64,000 nucleotides of DNA from Marinicella pacifica. Lineage in GTDB: Bacteria > Pseudomonadota > Gammaproteobacteria > Xanthomonadales > Marinicellaceae. The stretch lies in NCBI RefSeq assembly GCF_014636635.1, contig NZ_BMEO01000004.1, positions 62,001 through 126,000 of the forward strand, given 5' to 3'. Positions within the stretch are counted from its first letter, which is position 1, and the number at the start of each line of letters is the position of its first letter. A program made the position numbers and the translations under genes. The notes under the pieces were generated by a model. It saw nothing but the letters and a program-made list of their open reading frames with translations. It did not search any database and was not told the origin of the DNA. Below are positions 1 to 9,594 of the stretch, in pieces.

Positions 1-2741
1 AAAAGTGTGGCCATCACGTCACCATGAATACTTATATCAACACCACAATGACCGGCAAAGCACATTTCAGCCAGGGTGGTCAACAAACCGCCGTCTGAGC
101 GGTCATGACAAGCTGACAGCAGACCCTGCTCAATGGCATCGGCCATAAAAGCAAACAGCCGGGTTAAATATTTCGGCTCATCTAAATCCGGGCTTTCATC
201 ACCCAGTTGACTGTGCACCTGACAAAACACCGACGCGCCCAGGCGCTGTTGGCCTTTGGCCAAATCAATCAACAATAAATCCGCCTGTGGATCACCACTC
301 AGTTGTGGGGTTAAATGTCTGCGAACATCGACCAAAGGGGCAAAAGCAGAAACCACCAGAGACATAGGCGAGGTCACGGCACATTCATCTCCACTGGCAT
401 TGCGCCAACTTGTGTGCATCGACATCGAATCTTTACCCACCGGTATGCCAATATCCAGACTCGGACACAATTCCATACCCACTGCTTGAACTGCTTCATA
501 CAAGGCCTGGTATTCACCGGGCTCTCCACTGGCGGCCATCCAGTTGGCTGACAATTTAACCACACTCAAATCTTTTAAACCGGTTCCGGCCAGATTCGTC
601 AGGGCTTCAGTTACCGCCATGCGGGCCGAGGCCGCAGGATTTAGCAAAGCCAACGGGGTGCGCTCACCCACGGACATGGCCTCACCGGCAAAACCATCAT
701 AGTCGCGCAGTGTAATGCCGCAATCCGCCACCGGCACCTGCCAGGGCCCCACCATCTGATCTCGATGCACGAGGCCGCTAACGGTGCGGTCACCAATGGT
801 AATCAGGTATTGTTTGCTGGCCACGGTGGGAAAGGATAAGACCTGTTCAATGACCTCACGCAAGGTTTTATTCTGTACCATTAGGGGTTGATTTTTTCGG
901 ACTTCGGTTTGAATGTTAATTTCGGTTTTTGGCGTATTACCGAACAAAAGACGCATGGGTATATTGACCGCATCTTTGTGCAGTAATTCATCACGCACGC
1001 GCAAGGTTTGCGCTTTTGTTGCCTGTCCCATAATGGCAACCGGACAACGTTCCTGCTGACAAAGCAATTCAAAATCAACCAGCCGTTCTGGCTTAATGGA
1101 CAACACATAACGTTCCTGTGATTCATTGCACCAGATTTCCATCGGTGACATCGACACATGATCGATTTGCAAGCGACGCAATTCAATGTCCCCACCCAGA
1201 CCGGCATCTTCTAAAATTTCCGGTATGGCGTTGGATAATCCGCCGGCACCGACATCATGTATAGATCGGATGGGGCTGTCTTCACCCCGGTACCAACAGC
1301 GATTAATCACTTCCTGGCAACGGCGTTGCATCTCCGGATTGCCCCGTTGCACCGACGCAAAATCCAGTTCTTCCTGACCGTCGGCGCTGCTCACTGAACT
1401 GGCAGCACCGCCACCGAGTCCTATGAGCATGGCCGGACCGCCCAAAACAATGATGTAATCACCGGGGCGGGTATCCTGTTTACGGGTGTGAATGTCATTG
1501 ATGGCGCCCATTCCGCCGGCTAACATAATCGGCTTATGGTAGCCGCGCCAACGACCGTCAGCCGGGTCTTTGATTTCGAAGTTACGAAAATAGCCCACAA
1601 TATTAGGTCGGCCGAATTCATTGTTAAAGGCTGCCGCTCCGATTGGTCCTTTTTGCATGATTTCAAAAGCCGATGCCATGCGTTTTGGCTGGCCGGCCAA
1701 CTGTTGTTCCCAGGGCTGTTGAAATCCCGGAATATTCAAATGACTCACTGAAAACCCACACAAGCCGGCCTTGGTCATGGCACCCTGGCCGGTGGCTGCT
1801 TCATCCCTGATTTCTCCTCCAGATCCGGTGGCGGCGCCCGCAAACGGTTCTATCGCGGTGGGGTGGTTGTGGGTTTCAACCTTAATTAGTACATTCATCA
1901 ACTGATCTTGCTTAAGATAGCGGCCTTGCTCATTGATGATTAAGCGCTGACCCGCGCCACCTGTAAACACCGCCGCGTTGTCCTTGTAAGCCGACAACGC
2001 CGGTTCTGAGGTTTGCGCTTCGGTGTTTTTTATCATCTTAAACAATGACATCGCCTGGGCTTCATCATCAATAACCCAATCAGCATTAAAAATTTTATGC
2101 CGACAGTGCTCGGAATTGGCCTGAGCAAACATCATCAGTTCGACATCGGTGGGGTTTTTGCCCAAAGCCTGATATTGTGCCTCCAGATAATCAATTTCAT
2201 CATCATTCAGCGCCAGTCCCAAAGTGCGGTTCAATTCATGCAGTGCTGATGATCCCAGTTGCTGTAACGGCACTTCGGTGAGTGGCTTCGGCGTGTGGTG
2301 GTCAAACAATTGTGCCAGCGATGACTCATCAGCAAAGGTTGTTTCAGTCATGCGATCATAAAACAGTTCTGGGTTTTGTTTGGGGCTGATCGCTTTGGCA
2401 AATTCAAGGCACCTCCCTGCTTCCACACGGCGCACGTGTGGCAAGTCACAATGATGAAAAATATCCGTGGCTTTACTGGACCAGGGAGAAATGGTCCCAG
2501 ATCGCGGCAAAATGACCAGCTTGTTGGATTTAAAATCAAGCCCAGCGGTGTGTGCCATCAGTAAACGTTCTATTTTTTGACTATCCTCGGCATTCAAGGA
2601 CCGGTCAATTTCCATCACATAGAAAGATTTAACGGCAAGCAGTTCCGGCCAACCATGAAGTTGAGCTATTTCATTGAGTTTACGTTTGTTAAAGGCCGAG
2701 CAGGCCTCGCCGCCAAGTAAAGTTACCAGTGTGAACGCCAT
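1..2741 (-). CDS. purL: Phosphoribosylformylglycinamidine synthase, partial (C-terminus beyond left edge)
   Basis: This large-type FGAM synthase converts FGAR, ATP and glutamine to FGAM in cytosolic purine synthesis. I translated it by hand from the ATG at 2741; the frame stays open for 913 codons to the edge. It begins MAFTLVTLLGGEACSAF and contains the family blocks QANSEHCRHK, KVETHNHPTAI, GSGGEIRDEAATG, HDVGAGGLSNAIPEI and HDRSDGGLLTTLAEM. Full-length gammaproteobacterial PurL is about 1290 residues, so the missing part is essentially the C-terminal glutaminase domain. It appears to be a single gene, separated by a terminator from the dsbC genes upstream. The identification is very secure; integrity of the end cannot be judged here. 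Confidence 0.96.
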   Translation of the reverse strand, partial: MAFTLVTLLGGEACSAFNKRKLNEIAQLHGWPELLAVKSFYVMEIDRSLNAEDSQKIERLLMAHTAGLDFKSNKLVILPRSGTISPWSSKATDIFHHCDLPHVRRVEAGRCLEFAKAISPKQNPELFYDRMTETTFADESSLAQLFDHHTPKPLTEVPLQQLGSSALHELNRTLGLALNDDEIDYLEAQYQALGKNPTDVELMMFAQANSEHCRHKIFNADWVIDDEAQAMSLFKMIKNTEAQTSEPALSAYKDNAAVFTGGAGQRLIINEQGRYLKQDQLMNVLIKVETHNHPTAIEPFAGAATGSGGEIRDEAATGQGAMTKAGLCGFSVSHLNIPGFQQPWEQQLAGQPKRMASAFEIMQKGPIGAAAFNNEFGRPNIVGYFRNFEIKDPADGRWRGYHKPIMLAGGMGAINDIHTRKQDTRPGDYIIVLGGPAMLIGLGGGAASSVSSADGQEELDFASVQRGNPEMQRRCQEVINRCWYRGEDSPIRSIHDVGAGGLSNAIPEILEDAGLGGDIELRRLQIDHVSMSPMEIWCNESQERYVLSIKPERLVDFELLCQQERCPVAIMGQATKAQTLRVRDELLHKDAVNIPMRLLFGNTPKTEINIQTEVRKNQPLMVQNKTLREVIEQVLSFPTVASKQYLITIGDRTVSGLVHRDQMVGPWQVPVADCGITLRDYDGFAGEAMSVGERTPLALLNPAASARMAVTEALTNLAGTGLKDLSVVKLSANWMAASGEPGEYQALYEAVQAVGMELCPSLDIGIPVGKDSMSMHTSWRNASGDECAVTSPMSLVVSAFAPLVDVRRHLTPQLSGDPQADLLLIDLAKGQQRLGASVFCQVHSQLGDESPDLDEPKYLTRLFAFMADAIEQGLLSACHDRSDGGLLTTLAEMCFAGHCGVDISIHGDVMATL

Positions 2742-2800
2742 AAATTTCTAAAAAGGAACAAAGCCGCTATTTTAACGTATATTACCCCGGCTTTTCGCAC

Positions 2801-2827
2801 AAAAAAGCCCGCCGGTTGGCGGGCTTG
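2801..2827 (-). terminator. Rho-independent terminator after the dsbC gene
   Basis: On the minus strand a perfect stem AGCCCGCC/GGCGGGCT with a four-base loop is followed by TTTTTTG. It sits just after the stop of the minus-strand dsbC gene and before purL, so it should insulate purL from the dsbC/xerD transcript. Confidence 0.85.
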
Positions 2828-2850
2828 ACAATTTATATCAACGGTTGTGT

Positions 2851-3585
2851 TTATTTTGAGGCCTGTAAAGCATCCAATCGTTGTTTTAATTGCTCAGGCG
2901 GCATATAACCGGGCATCATGGTGCCATCATTTAAAATTAAGGCCGGGGTTCCAGTTACGCCCGCAGCCAGACCGGCCTGATACTGTTCAGTCACCGGGTT
3001 ATCACATTTTTTTTGTGCCACTTCGACACCGGCCTTGGCCTGATCCATGGCTTTGTGTTGGTCCGCTGCACACCAAACACTCACCGCTTTGTCATAGGAG
3101 GCTGTTTTCAAACCCGAACGCGGAAAAAATAAATAGGAAATACCAATACCCAAATCATTGTATCCCTGCATTTCTCCATGTAATTTGCGGCAATAGCCAC
3201 AATCAATATCGGTAAAAACGGTCACCTCATATTTCATGTCATCCGGAAAAAAATTTATGCGCGCTTCGTCACCGAATTTTTTCAGCGTCTCTGCCCTTAA
3301 ACCGGCCTTTTTTTGGTCCGTGATATCCACCCGACGATCAATGTCAAAAATAGACCCCTGAATTAAGTAGGCACCGTCTTTTGACATATAGACAATATCC
3401 GTACCCCGACCGGTGTCCACCATCAACTCTTTTATATCGCTGATGGGTGTATCAAAAACGGCAGTCACTTTGACATTCGGCGCGGTGATTTTGGCCAGTG
3501 CTTGCTGATAGGGCTCAGTGTTGTTGTCGGCGATTGCATTCAATGCCGTTAACAAAAGAGCCAGGGTAATAGTTTTATAATTCAT
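2851..3585 (-). CDS. Periplasmic DsbC-type disulfide isomerase (CGYC copy)
   Basis: The 244-residue protein has a signal peptide (about 1-19, ending AIA), an N-terminal DsbC dimerisation domain (about 20-85) and a thioredoxin-fold domain with the active site C129-G-Y-C132. A second cysteine pair lies at 172 and 194, and the cis-proline loop TGTP is near 211-214. CGYC is the active site of E. coli DsbC. DsbC isomerises wrongly paired disulfides in the periplasm and is kept reduced by DsbD. It lies directly after a paralogue with identical spacing of all key residues, so the two arose by tandem duplication. It is followed by a terminator. Confidence 0.9.
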   Translation of the reverse strand: MNYKTITLALLLTALNAIADNNTEPYQQALAKITAPNVKVTAVFDTPISDIKELMVDTGRGTDIVYMSKDGAYLIQGSIFDIDRRVDITDQKKAGLRAETLKKFGDEARINFFPDDMKYEVTVFTDIDCGYCRKLHGEMQGYNDLGIGISYLFFPRSGLKTASYDKAVSVWCAADQHKAMDQAKAGVEVAQKKCDNPVTEQYQAGLAAGVTGTPALILNDGTMMPGYMPPEQLKQRLDALQASK

Positions 3586-3616
3586 AAGAGGTTCCTTAAT
3601 GAAGATGATGATCGGT

Positions 3617-4360
3617 TTATTCAGATGGTCGCTTATTGGCCATCTTATCTAATTGTTGTTTCAGTTGTTTCGGCGGTACCAAACCCGGAATCAGGGTCCC
3701 GTCCTCCAGTACCCATGCCGGTGTGCCACTAACACCCTCGGCAATGCCGGCATTATAATGGTCAGATACCGGGTTGTCACATTGTAATTGTGACAATTCA
3801 CCGTCCGCCATGGCCGAATCCAGGGCTTTTTTACGGTCGTCGGCACACCAGACTGACACCGCTTTAAGCGATGATTCAGTGTTGAGACCTGAACGTGGAA
3901 AGAACAGATAGGATATGCCGATTCCCAGATCGTTATAAGCATCCATTTGTTGGTGTAACTGCCGACAATACGGACAATCCACGTCGGTAAAAACCGATAC
4001 CTGATAATCCATATTATCCGGAAAATAATTGATCCGCTGACTATTATTAAACTGTCTTAAATGAGCGAGTCTTAAATCATTTTTTTGGGTTTCGGTTACA
4101 TCAATACGATTTTTAATATCAAACAAGTTGCCGTTAAAAATATAGCGTTTATCTGTTGACATATAGATAATTTCACGACGCTTGCCGGTGCTGACTGTTA
4201 ACACTTTTAAACCGTCAATTGGCGTGTCTTTAATACTTTCCACCCGAACATTACCGGATGTAACCGATTGTAAAGCTTGTTGGTAGGCCACTTTATCAGT
4301 AGCGATCGATGCCGATGCGCAGATAAAAAGACCTAAGGTTAATAGGATTCGCAATTTCAT
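3617..4360 (-). CDS. Periplasmic DsbC-type disulfide isomerase paralogue (CPYC copy)
   Basis: This 247-residue protein is a second DsbC-like thiol-disulfide protein with a signal peptide (about 1-20), an N-terminal dimerisation domain and a thioredoxin-fold domain. Its active site is C129-P-Y-C132, unlike the CGYC of its neighbour; the second cysteine pair is again at 172 and 194, and the cis-Pro loop is SGTP. The CXXC dipeptide tunes redox potential in this superfamily, so the copies may differ in isomerase versus reductant or oxidant bias (inference). It follows xerD on the same strand, matching the xerD-dsbC order known from E. coli. Confidence 0.88.
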   Translation of the reverse strand: MKLRILLTLGLFICASASIATDKVAYQQALQSVTSGNVRVESIKDTPIDGLKVLTVSTGKRREIIYMSTDKRYIFNGNLFDIKNRIDVTETQKNDLRLAHLRQFNNSQRINYFPDNMDYQVSVFTDVDCPYCRQLHQQMDAYNDLGIGISYLFFPRSGLNTESSLKAVSVWCADDRKKALDSAMADGELSQLQCDNPVSDHYNAGIAEGVSGTPAWVLEDGTLIPGLVPPKQLKQQLDKMANKRPSE

Positions 4361-4420
4361 AACAATATAATTAAAAAAAGTTAGACCAAAAAAGGCCGGT
4401 TTTGTTCATAAATAAAGAAT

Positions 4421-5311
4421 TCAACCCCTGGGGTGGTGTTTGACATGTAAACTTTTGAGTTTTTCTTTGGCCACCAGGGTATAAATTTGGGTGGTGGACA
4501 AATCACTGTGTCCAAGCAACAATTGGATAACCCTTAAATCTGCATCATGATTTAATAAATGGGTGGCAAATGAGTGGCGCAAAACATGAGGAGAGGGTAA
4601 GGGATGAATACCAGCGCTCTGTGCGTATTTTTTTATGCGGTACCAGCAGGCCTGACGGCTCATAATGGTTCCTTTTTGATTCTTAAATACCCATTTTTCC
4701 GGATTATTATGGGTAAACAAGGGGTTATTTTTAAGGTGTTTTAATAACCAGTCAGTCGCTTCTTCACCGATTGGCACCAGTCGTTCTTTGTTGCCTTTGC
4801 CGATAACTCTGATGACACCCTGATTTAAATTGATTTGATTGGCCTTTAGACTGACGGCTTCACTGACCCGAACACCGGTGGCATACATAAGCTCCAAAAG
4901 GCATTTATCTCTTAAACCGATATCGGTTTCGGTTGCAGGTTGTTGTAAAAGTTTGTCAATGTACTCTTCTGACATTGGCTTAGGAACCAATGGCGATTGC
5001 TTTGGCATCACAATCTGAGCAAACGGATTATCTTTGACCTGCTGATTACTTTGAAAAAACCGGTAAAAATGCCGAAGTGCCGATATTTTACGGGCTTTGG
5101 TGGCCGCATTGAGTTGTCTTGTATTTAGCGAAGCCACATAATGGCCGGCTTGCTCAGCTGATATCGTCAGTACTTCCCAGGATTTATCCTGTAGAAACCG
5201 CAAAAACTGTCTGATATCGGTTTGGTAGGCTTGTAGAGAGTGCCTGGAAAGTCCTTTTTCCAGGTGCAGATAATTAATAAACTGATCAATAAACTCAGTT
5301 TCTTGGGGCAT
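4421..5311 (-). CDS. xerD: Site-specific tyrosine recombinase XerD
   Basis: The protein has an N-terminal SAM-like core-binding domain (about 1-95) and a C-terminal catalytic domain. Counting from the ATG at 5311, the visible catalytic residues are R148 (ATGVRVSE), K172 (IGKGNK), H242 and R245 (HVLRH), H268 (LLGHS) and Tyr277 (QIYTLV). The C-terminus HVKHHPRG resembles XerD endings. With XerC it resolves chromosome dimers at dif under FtsK control. The TTG one codon upstream was rejected as start. Context (followed by dsbC) fits housekeeping XerD rather than a mobile integrase. Confidence 0.93.
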   Translation of the reverse strand: MPQETEFIDQFINYLHLEKGLSRHSLQAYQTDIRQFLRFLQDKSWEVLTISAEQAGHYVASLNTRQLNAATKARKISALRHFYRFFQSNQQVKDNPFAQIVMPKQSPLVPKPMSEEYIDKLLQQPATETDIGLRDKCLLELMYATGVRVSEAVSLKANQINLNQGVIRVIGKGNKERLVPIGEEATDWLLKHLKNNPLFTHNNPEKWVFKNQKGTIMSRQACWYRIKKYAQSAGIHPLPSPHVLRHSFATHLLNHDADLRVIQLLLGHSDLSTTQIYTLVAKEKLKSLHVKHHPRG

Positions 5312-5314
5312 CAA

Positions 5315-6583
5315 TTAGTTATTGTTTGCCACTTCACGCTGAGCACGCTCTTCTAATGTTTTCAGATGATTAAGCCACTGCTGTGCATTATTACGTGATT
5401 TTTTGTAATCGCTGGCTTTGTTAAAAGCTTCACGGGCCTGGCTGTACTTTTTCAAACTGGCTTGTGACATACCCAGCATCAGCCAGGCATTACCGGTTTT
5501 ATTCTCATCCAGGCCACCTTTTTGTAAGGCACTTTGAATGGATTCAACCGCTTTTGGCCAGTTTTCCATATCCACATACAAATAGGCACGGGTGATATCG
5601 ATTTCGCCATCTTTCGCAAATTCACTGGCTTTGTCATAGGCCGCCAGGGCTTTGTTTAATTCCCGGGCGTTGTACCAGGTTTGACCCAGTTGTTTCCAGT
5701 GATCAAAGTTGGATTCCACTTTACCTTCTTCCAGTGCTTTTTGCAGCACTTGTCCGGCTTTATACGGTATGTCATTAAAAGAATACATCTTAAATAACTG
5801 CATATAATCGGTTTCTTTATCCATCACGCCGTTTTCATAGGCCAAAACCAGTGCTGCCAGCGCATTTTTGTCTTCTTTCAGCGTGAAATAAACAGATGAC
5901 AACTGCATATAATAGGTTTTCTTTTCAGGACTCATGGCAATCAGAATTTTTAAAACATCGGCCATTTCGCGGTATTCAGATAACTCTGAGTGGGCTGCCA
6001 GTAATAACTGATACCAACTTTCTTTGGGTTTGTCTGACAGTGAGATGGCTTGCTTAATGGCTTTTTTGACTTCTCTGAATTCTTCCAGCTGCGCATGGGC
6101 ATTGGCTTTAATGGCAAAGGCTGAGTCCGGAATTTCATCAACCACTTTAAAATACTCATCTAAAGCCGTTAAACCGGCACGGTGATTGCCATCAATCATC
6201 AACAACTGTGCCCGTTGTAACATCATGCCAAAATGTGTGGTATTGGGTAAGGCGTCGGTATCGATGGCCTTTTTGAAATACTCGGCTGCTTTACTGTAAT
6301 TACCGGCGGTTGATTCTAAGTGACCCAGCAATTGATAAACAATGCCTTTAACATACAAATCACGGTCACTTAATCGCTCCAGCATGGCGCTTAAACCACT
6401 GCGCGCCTCACTGTATTTCTCATCAGAAATAAATTCACCAAACTTTTCTATTTTTTTGCCTTGTTGTTCAGTCATTAAACCGACAGAACCGGAAGGTTTA
6501 CGTTCAGGGTTACCGGTTTTTAATGAGCCAGCCCATACCGAACCCATACACAGCAGACTCAACAAGATAATGATTTTTTTCAT
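5315..6583 (-). CDS. TPR-repeat periplasmic protein of the TonB2 cluster
   Basis: This protein of about 422 residues has a signal peptide (MKKIIILLSLLCMGSVWA) followed by a nearly continuous run of tetratricopeptide-like helix pairs. It is the last gene of the TonB2-type operon; homologues in Vibrio and Shewanella sit in the same place downstream of tonB. I chose the ATG at 6583 because AGGAG lies six bases upstream. The alternative ATG at 6598 overlaps the tonB stop and has no Shine-Dalgarno. The precise role in transduction is not established; a scaffold or partner role with TonB/TtpC is inferred. Confidence 0.8.
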   Translation of the reverse strand: MKKIIILLSLLCMGSVWAGSLKTGNPERKPSGSVGLMTEQQGKKIEKFGEFISDEKYSEARSGLSAMLERLSDRDLYVKGIVYQLLGHLESTAGNYSKAAEYFKKAIDTDALPNTTHFGMMLQRAQLLMIDGNHRAGLTALDEYFKVVDEIPDSAFAIKANAHAQLEEFREVKKAIKQAISLSDKPKESWYQLLLAAHSELSEYREMADVLKILIAMSPEKKTYYMQLSSVYFTLKEDKNALAALVLAYENGVMDKETDYMQLFKMYSFNDIPYKAGQVLQKALEEGKVESNFDHWKQLGQTWYNARELNKALAAYDKASEFAKDGEIDITRAYLYVDMENWPKAVESIQSALQKGGLDENKTGNAWLMLGMSQASLKKYSQAREAFNKASDYKKSRNNAQQWLNHLKTLEERAQREVANNN

Positions 6584-6597
6584 GTTTAACTCCTGCA

Positions 6598-7227
6598 TTA
6601 TTCTTCGGGTAATTCAAATTCAATGGTTTGGGTAGCCACTTGTTCAACACCTTGCCCATTGACAATCTTCGGTTTAAATTTGAATTTCAGAATGGCTCGG
6701 ATGGCTTCACGGTCAAAAATTCTTCGTGGTTTGGCATCCACCACTTCAGGATTGGATACAGTTCCGGAGGGCGTAATGGTAAATTTAACTTTGACCCACC
6801 CTTCGATTTTCGCCATCAATGCTTTGCGAGGATATTGCGGCGCAATCCGGACGATGGGAATCACACCGCCTTCTTCCGACATGTTTACCTGACCCACTGC
6901 ACCCAGGAACGGACCATCACCACCAACACCCAAATCCAGATTGGGCACATTCAGGGTTGGCATATTATTGACCACCTGTTGTTGCTGTTGCACATTCATT
7001 TTAGGTGGTGGCGGGGGTTCTTTGGGTGGTGGTGGCTTTTTAGGCACAACACGTTTGCGTTGTTGCACCTCATCGGGCACCTTCACTTTGGTAAAATCAA
7101 TGGTGATATTGTCTTTATCATCCCTGGCCTCTGTGCTTTGACTGATTAAAAAATGCATCAGTAAATACAGGACCACCGTGATAAATGCAGCAATAAAACC
7201 AACGGCAAGAAAACGGGGTAAACTCAT
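6598..7227 (-). CDS. tonB: TonB energy transducer (TonB2 type)
   Basis: The 209-residue protein has one N-terminal transmembrane segment (about 5-28). A proline/lysine-rich stretch (KKPPPPKEPPPPPK) then a glutamine run span the periplasm. The C-terminal TonB domain contains the APQYPRKAL block and ends IEFELPEE. TonB couples the inner-membrane ExbB/ExbD proton channel to the plug of outer-membrane receptors. The ATG at 7227 is preferred because an AGGTGA-like ribosome site lies upstream; the longer reading from 7278 would overlap exbD. At least three TonB-dependent receptors in this window are potential clients. Confidence 0.9.
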   Translation of the reverse strand: MSLPRFLAVGFIAAFITVVLYLLMHFLISQSTEARDDKDNITIDFTKVKVPDEVQQRKRVVPKKPPPPKEPPPPPKMNVQQQQQVVNNMPTLNVPNLDLGVGGDGPFLGAVGQVNMSEEGGVIPIVRIAPQYPRKALMAKIEGWVKVKFTITPSGTVSNPEVVDAKPRRIFDREAIRAILKFKFKPKIVNGQGVEQVATQTIEFELPEE

Positions 7228-7234
7228 GGCACTA

Positions 7235-7639
7235 TCACCTCTCACCTTTTTCAGCAGCAATTGAAATGCCCGGCACACCTGCTGATTTTATCTGATCCAT
7301 AACCTCAACCAAATCACCGGTTCGTGAACCACGATCTGCGATGATAACGGCATTGGCTTCAGGATTTTCAGCGTGCATTTTTTCAATACGCGAACGCACG
7401 GCACGCAATTCAACCTGCTGTTTGTTAATCCAAATGGCACCATCTTCTTTAATGGCTACCAATATATTACCTTTTTTCACTTCTTTGGCCTGGGAACTGG
7501 AGGGCCGGGAAATATCCACACCGGTCTCTTTCACAAATGAAGTGGTCACAATGAAGAAAATAAGCATAATAAAAACCACGTCCAACATGGGCGTGATGTT
7601 GATTTCTGCTTCGTCTTCGTGATGATGTCGTTTTCTCAT
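7235..7639 (-). CDS. exbD: ExbD biopolymer transport protein
   Basis: The 134-residue protein has a short cytoplasmic N-terminus, one transmembrane helix (about 18-37) and a periplasmic domain. The block INITPMLDVVFIMLIFF carries the conserved membrane aspartate, Asp20, essential for proton use in ExbD/TolR. It forms the motor with the ExbB-like proteins encoded upstream. Its stop lies 7 bases before the tonB start, so the genes are co-transcribed. Confidence 0.92.
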   Translation of the reverse strand: MRKRHHHEDEAEINITPMLDVVFIMLIFFIVTTSFVKETGVDISRPSSSQAKEVKKGNILVAIKEDGAIWINKQQVELRAVRSRIEKMHAENPEANAVIIADRGSRTGDLVEVMDQIKSAGVPGISIAAEKGER

Positions 7640-7699
7640 ATCAATTCTCGTTCATCTATTCATTGGACTTGATTCCAAATGAAATAGTTCAAATTATCA

Positions 7700-8224
7700 T
7701 TAATGGGACTGCATCCGGTCTTCCAGCTTTTCTCTTTCTACCACCGCTTTGCGTTTGAAATAGGTGGTGAAGAAAACGCCGGATAAGGCGGCGACCATGC
7801 CGGCCATGGTTGGAATGGTGGCTTTTGATACACCACCGGCCATGGCCCGAGCGTTCGAGGTTCCCGCAATGGCCATAATATCGAATACATTTAACATACC
7901 ATAAACGGTTCCAAACAATCCAAACAAGGGACTGATGGCCACCAGCGACTCTAAAAATCCGAGTCCGGAGCGCAATTTAATGGAGGCTTCAGACACTTTG
8001 GCATCTTTAATGCGTTTGGCATACCAACTGGTGGTGTCGGTGCGCTGATTCCATTCGTTAATGATGCGTTTTCGCTCACCGGGATAAGTAAACGAGTAAT
8101 ACCACATACGTTCCAGAATCATCAGCCACATGACAAACAGCAAGATAAAGATGGCCCAAAGTACCGGGCCACCCATGTCGATAAATGCCAATATGTCATA
8201 CCATTTATCTCTCAGCCAAAACAT
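7700..8224 (-). CDS. ExbB-family proton channel subunit (ExbB2)
   Basis: This 174-residue inner-membrane protein has the three-helix MotA/TolQ/ExbB architecture. The conserved core SPLFGLFGTVYGMLNVF lies around residues 98-114, followed by a helix with GGVSKATIPTMAGMVAA. It is shorter than E. coli ExbB (244), as expected for the ExbB2 of TonB2/TtpC systems. The start lies two bases after the stop of the larger TtpC-like gene, so translation is probably coupled. Confidence 0.9.
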   Translation of the reverse strand: MFWLRDKWYDILAFIDMGGPVLWAIFILLFVMWLMILERMWYYSFTYPGERKRIINEWNQRTDTTSWYAKRIKDAKVSEASIKLRSGLGFLESLVAISPLFGLFGTVYGMLNVFDIMAIAGTSNARAMAGGVSKATIPTMAGMVAALSGVFFTTYFKRKAVVEREKLEDRMQSH

Positions 8225-8226
8225 GC

Positions 8227-9591
8227 TTATTTCTCCGCCATGTTAGCGATAATTCCGGCACTTTGCTCTTCAAGTACCTGGGTTTGCTTTTTGGCCATAG
8301 ACTGCAAAACAGAATGTAAGACTGTCAGAGGAATGGCAACAACCAGACCCAAAACAGTGGTGACCAGCGCCATGGAGATACCACCGGCCATAGATTTAGG
8401 ATCACCGGTACCCATGAGTGTAATCATTTGGAAGGTTTGAATCATACCAACCACAGTACCTAACAGACCCAATAATGGTGCAATCACATACAGCACTTTA
8501 ATAAACGGCAGACCGGATTCCAGCGGTCCGGTTTCACGGATAATCGCCTCATCCAGTTTCAGCTCCATGGTTTCAACATCGGCATCAGGGTTTTCTGTAT
8601 AAACCGTCATGATGCGACCCAGTGCGTTATTTTGGTTGGGTTGTTTTTTCTTCAGCTGTGATTTAATCTTACTTCCTGAAGCCAGTAACATGAAGAATTT
8701 AATGAGTCCCAAAATCAAACCCAATGCACCCAGGGCCAAAATAACATATCCAACCAGGCCACCTTGCTTAACTTTTTCTTTGATACTGGGGGTTTGCACC
8801 ACTAACTGCAAAATGGTACCACGGGTATAATCAACCGGTGTTTGCACCAATTCACCCTCGCCAGCGTTCACGAAATTCTTCGCCATAGACGAGAACTTAC
8901 TGCTGGGTTGTTTCAATAAGCGTTGTAATTCGCCCTCGCCGGTACCGGTTTGGTCAGCGGCTTTCCAGACCAGGAAATTACCCTGGTCATCAAACGCATT
9001 GAACACACCGACCCGGGTAACCGAAACATTGGGTTCAATTTCACCGGCTTCATCACGGACTTTGGCGTTGAATTTAGAAATTTTACCTTCAGCGACAATT
9101 TCATGTTGCAAGGCATACCACAATTCACGCAGATCTTTGATGTTCGGCAATTTGGTTTGTGAAGCCAACTCGTTCAAAAAAGTCAAACGCTCATTATCAA
9201 GCTCGGCAGATGTCAAAGACTCCTGAATGGCACTGCGTAAATCACCGGCCAGTACTTTTACGGTACCTTGCATTTCGCCCAGGTTGCCCGATCGCTCAGC
9301 CAATGTCGTTTCCAGATCAGCCAGCAGAATTTCATTTTCATCGAATTCTGTTTTCAGCTCTTCGGTGCGGGCTTCAAGTGCCTGTAATCTGGCACGCGCC
9401 TGCGACAACAGCTGACTTTGCTGGTTACGCTGTTGTTTAAATTCATTAATACGCTGCTGGTTCTCTTTAGAACTTTGCGTGGCGGCTTGACGAACTTCCT
9501 TTAACAACTGGTCTAAAGAGGTTTTGTTTTGTGCCTGTGCACCTGTCACCATGAGGCCCAGTGTCAATAAACTAAACATTAATTTTTTCAT
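8227..9591 (-). CDS. TtpC-like large MotA/TolQ/ExbB protein
   Basis: The 454-residue protein starts with a signal peptide (MKKLMFSLLTLGLMVTGAQA). A long charged coiled-coil periplasmic region follows (about 22-110), then a globular part, a membrane helix near 282-305 and a C-terminal ExbB-like domain (PLLGLLGTVVGMIQTF, GGISMALVTTVLGLVVAIPL). This architecture is that of TtpC, the extra component of Vibrio TonB2 systems, thought to bridge the periplasm for particular receptors. It follows the DUF3450 gene by three bases. Confidence 0.87.
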   Translation of the reverse strand: MKKLMFSLLTLGLMVTGAQAQNKTSLDQLLKEVRQAATQSSKENQQRINEFKQQRNQQSQLLSQARARLQALEARTEELKTEFDENEILLADLETTLAERSGNLGEMQGTVKVLAGDLRSAIQESLTSAELDNERLTFLNELASQTKLPNIKDLRELWYALQHEIVAEGKISKFNAKVRDEAGEIEPNVSVTRVGVFNAFDDQGNFLVWKAADQTGTGEGELQRLLKQPSSKFSSMAKNFVNAGEGELVQTPVDYTRGTILQLVVQTPSIKEKVKQGGLVGYVILALGALGLILGLIKFFMLLASGSKIKSQLKKKQPNQNNALGRIMTVYTENPDADVETMELKLDEAIIRETGPLESGLPFIKVLYVIAPLLGLLGTVVGMIQTFQMITLMGTGDPKSMAGGISMALVTTVLGLVVAIPLTVLHSVLQSMAKKQTQVLEEQSAGIIANMAEK

Positions 9592-9594
9592 GGT

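Noticed and set aside
2847-3215. Plus-strand 122-codon frame over the dsbC gene
   Set aside because: It is antisense to a well-supported gene, with no family features.
4421-5311. Tyrosine recombinase as evidence of an integrated mobile element
   Set aside because: Sequence, C-terminal HHPRG and the following dsbC gene fit housekeeping XerD.
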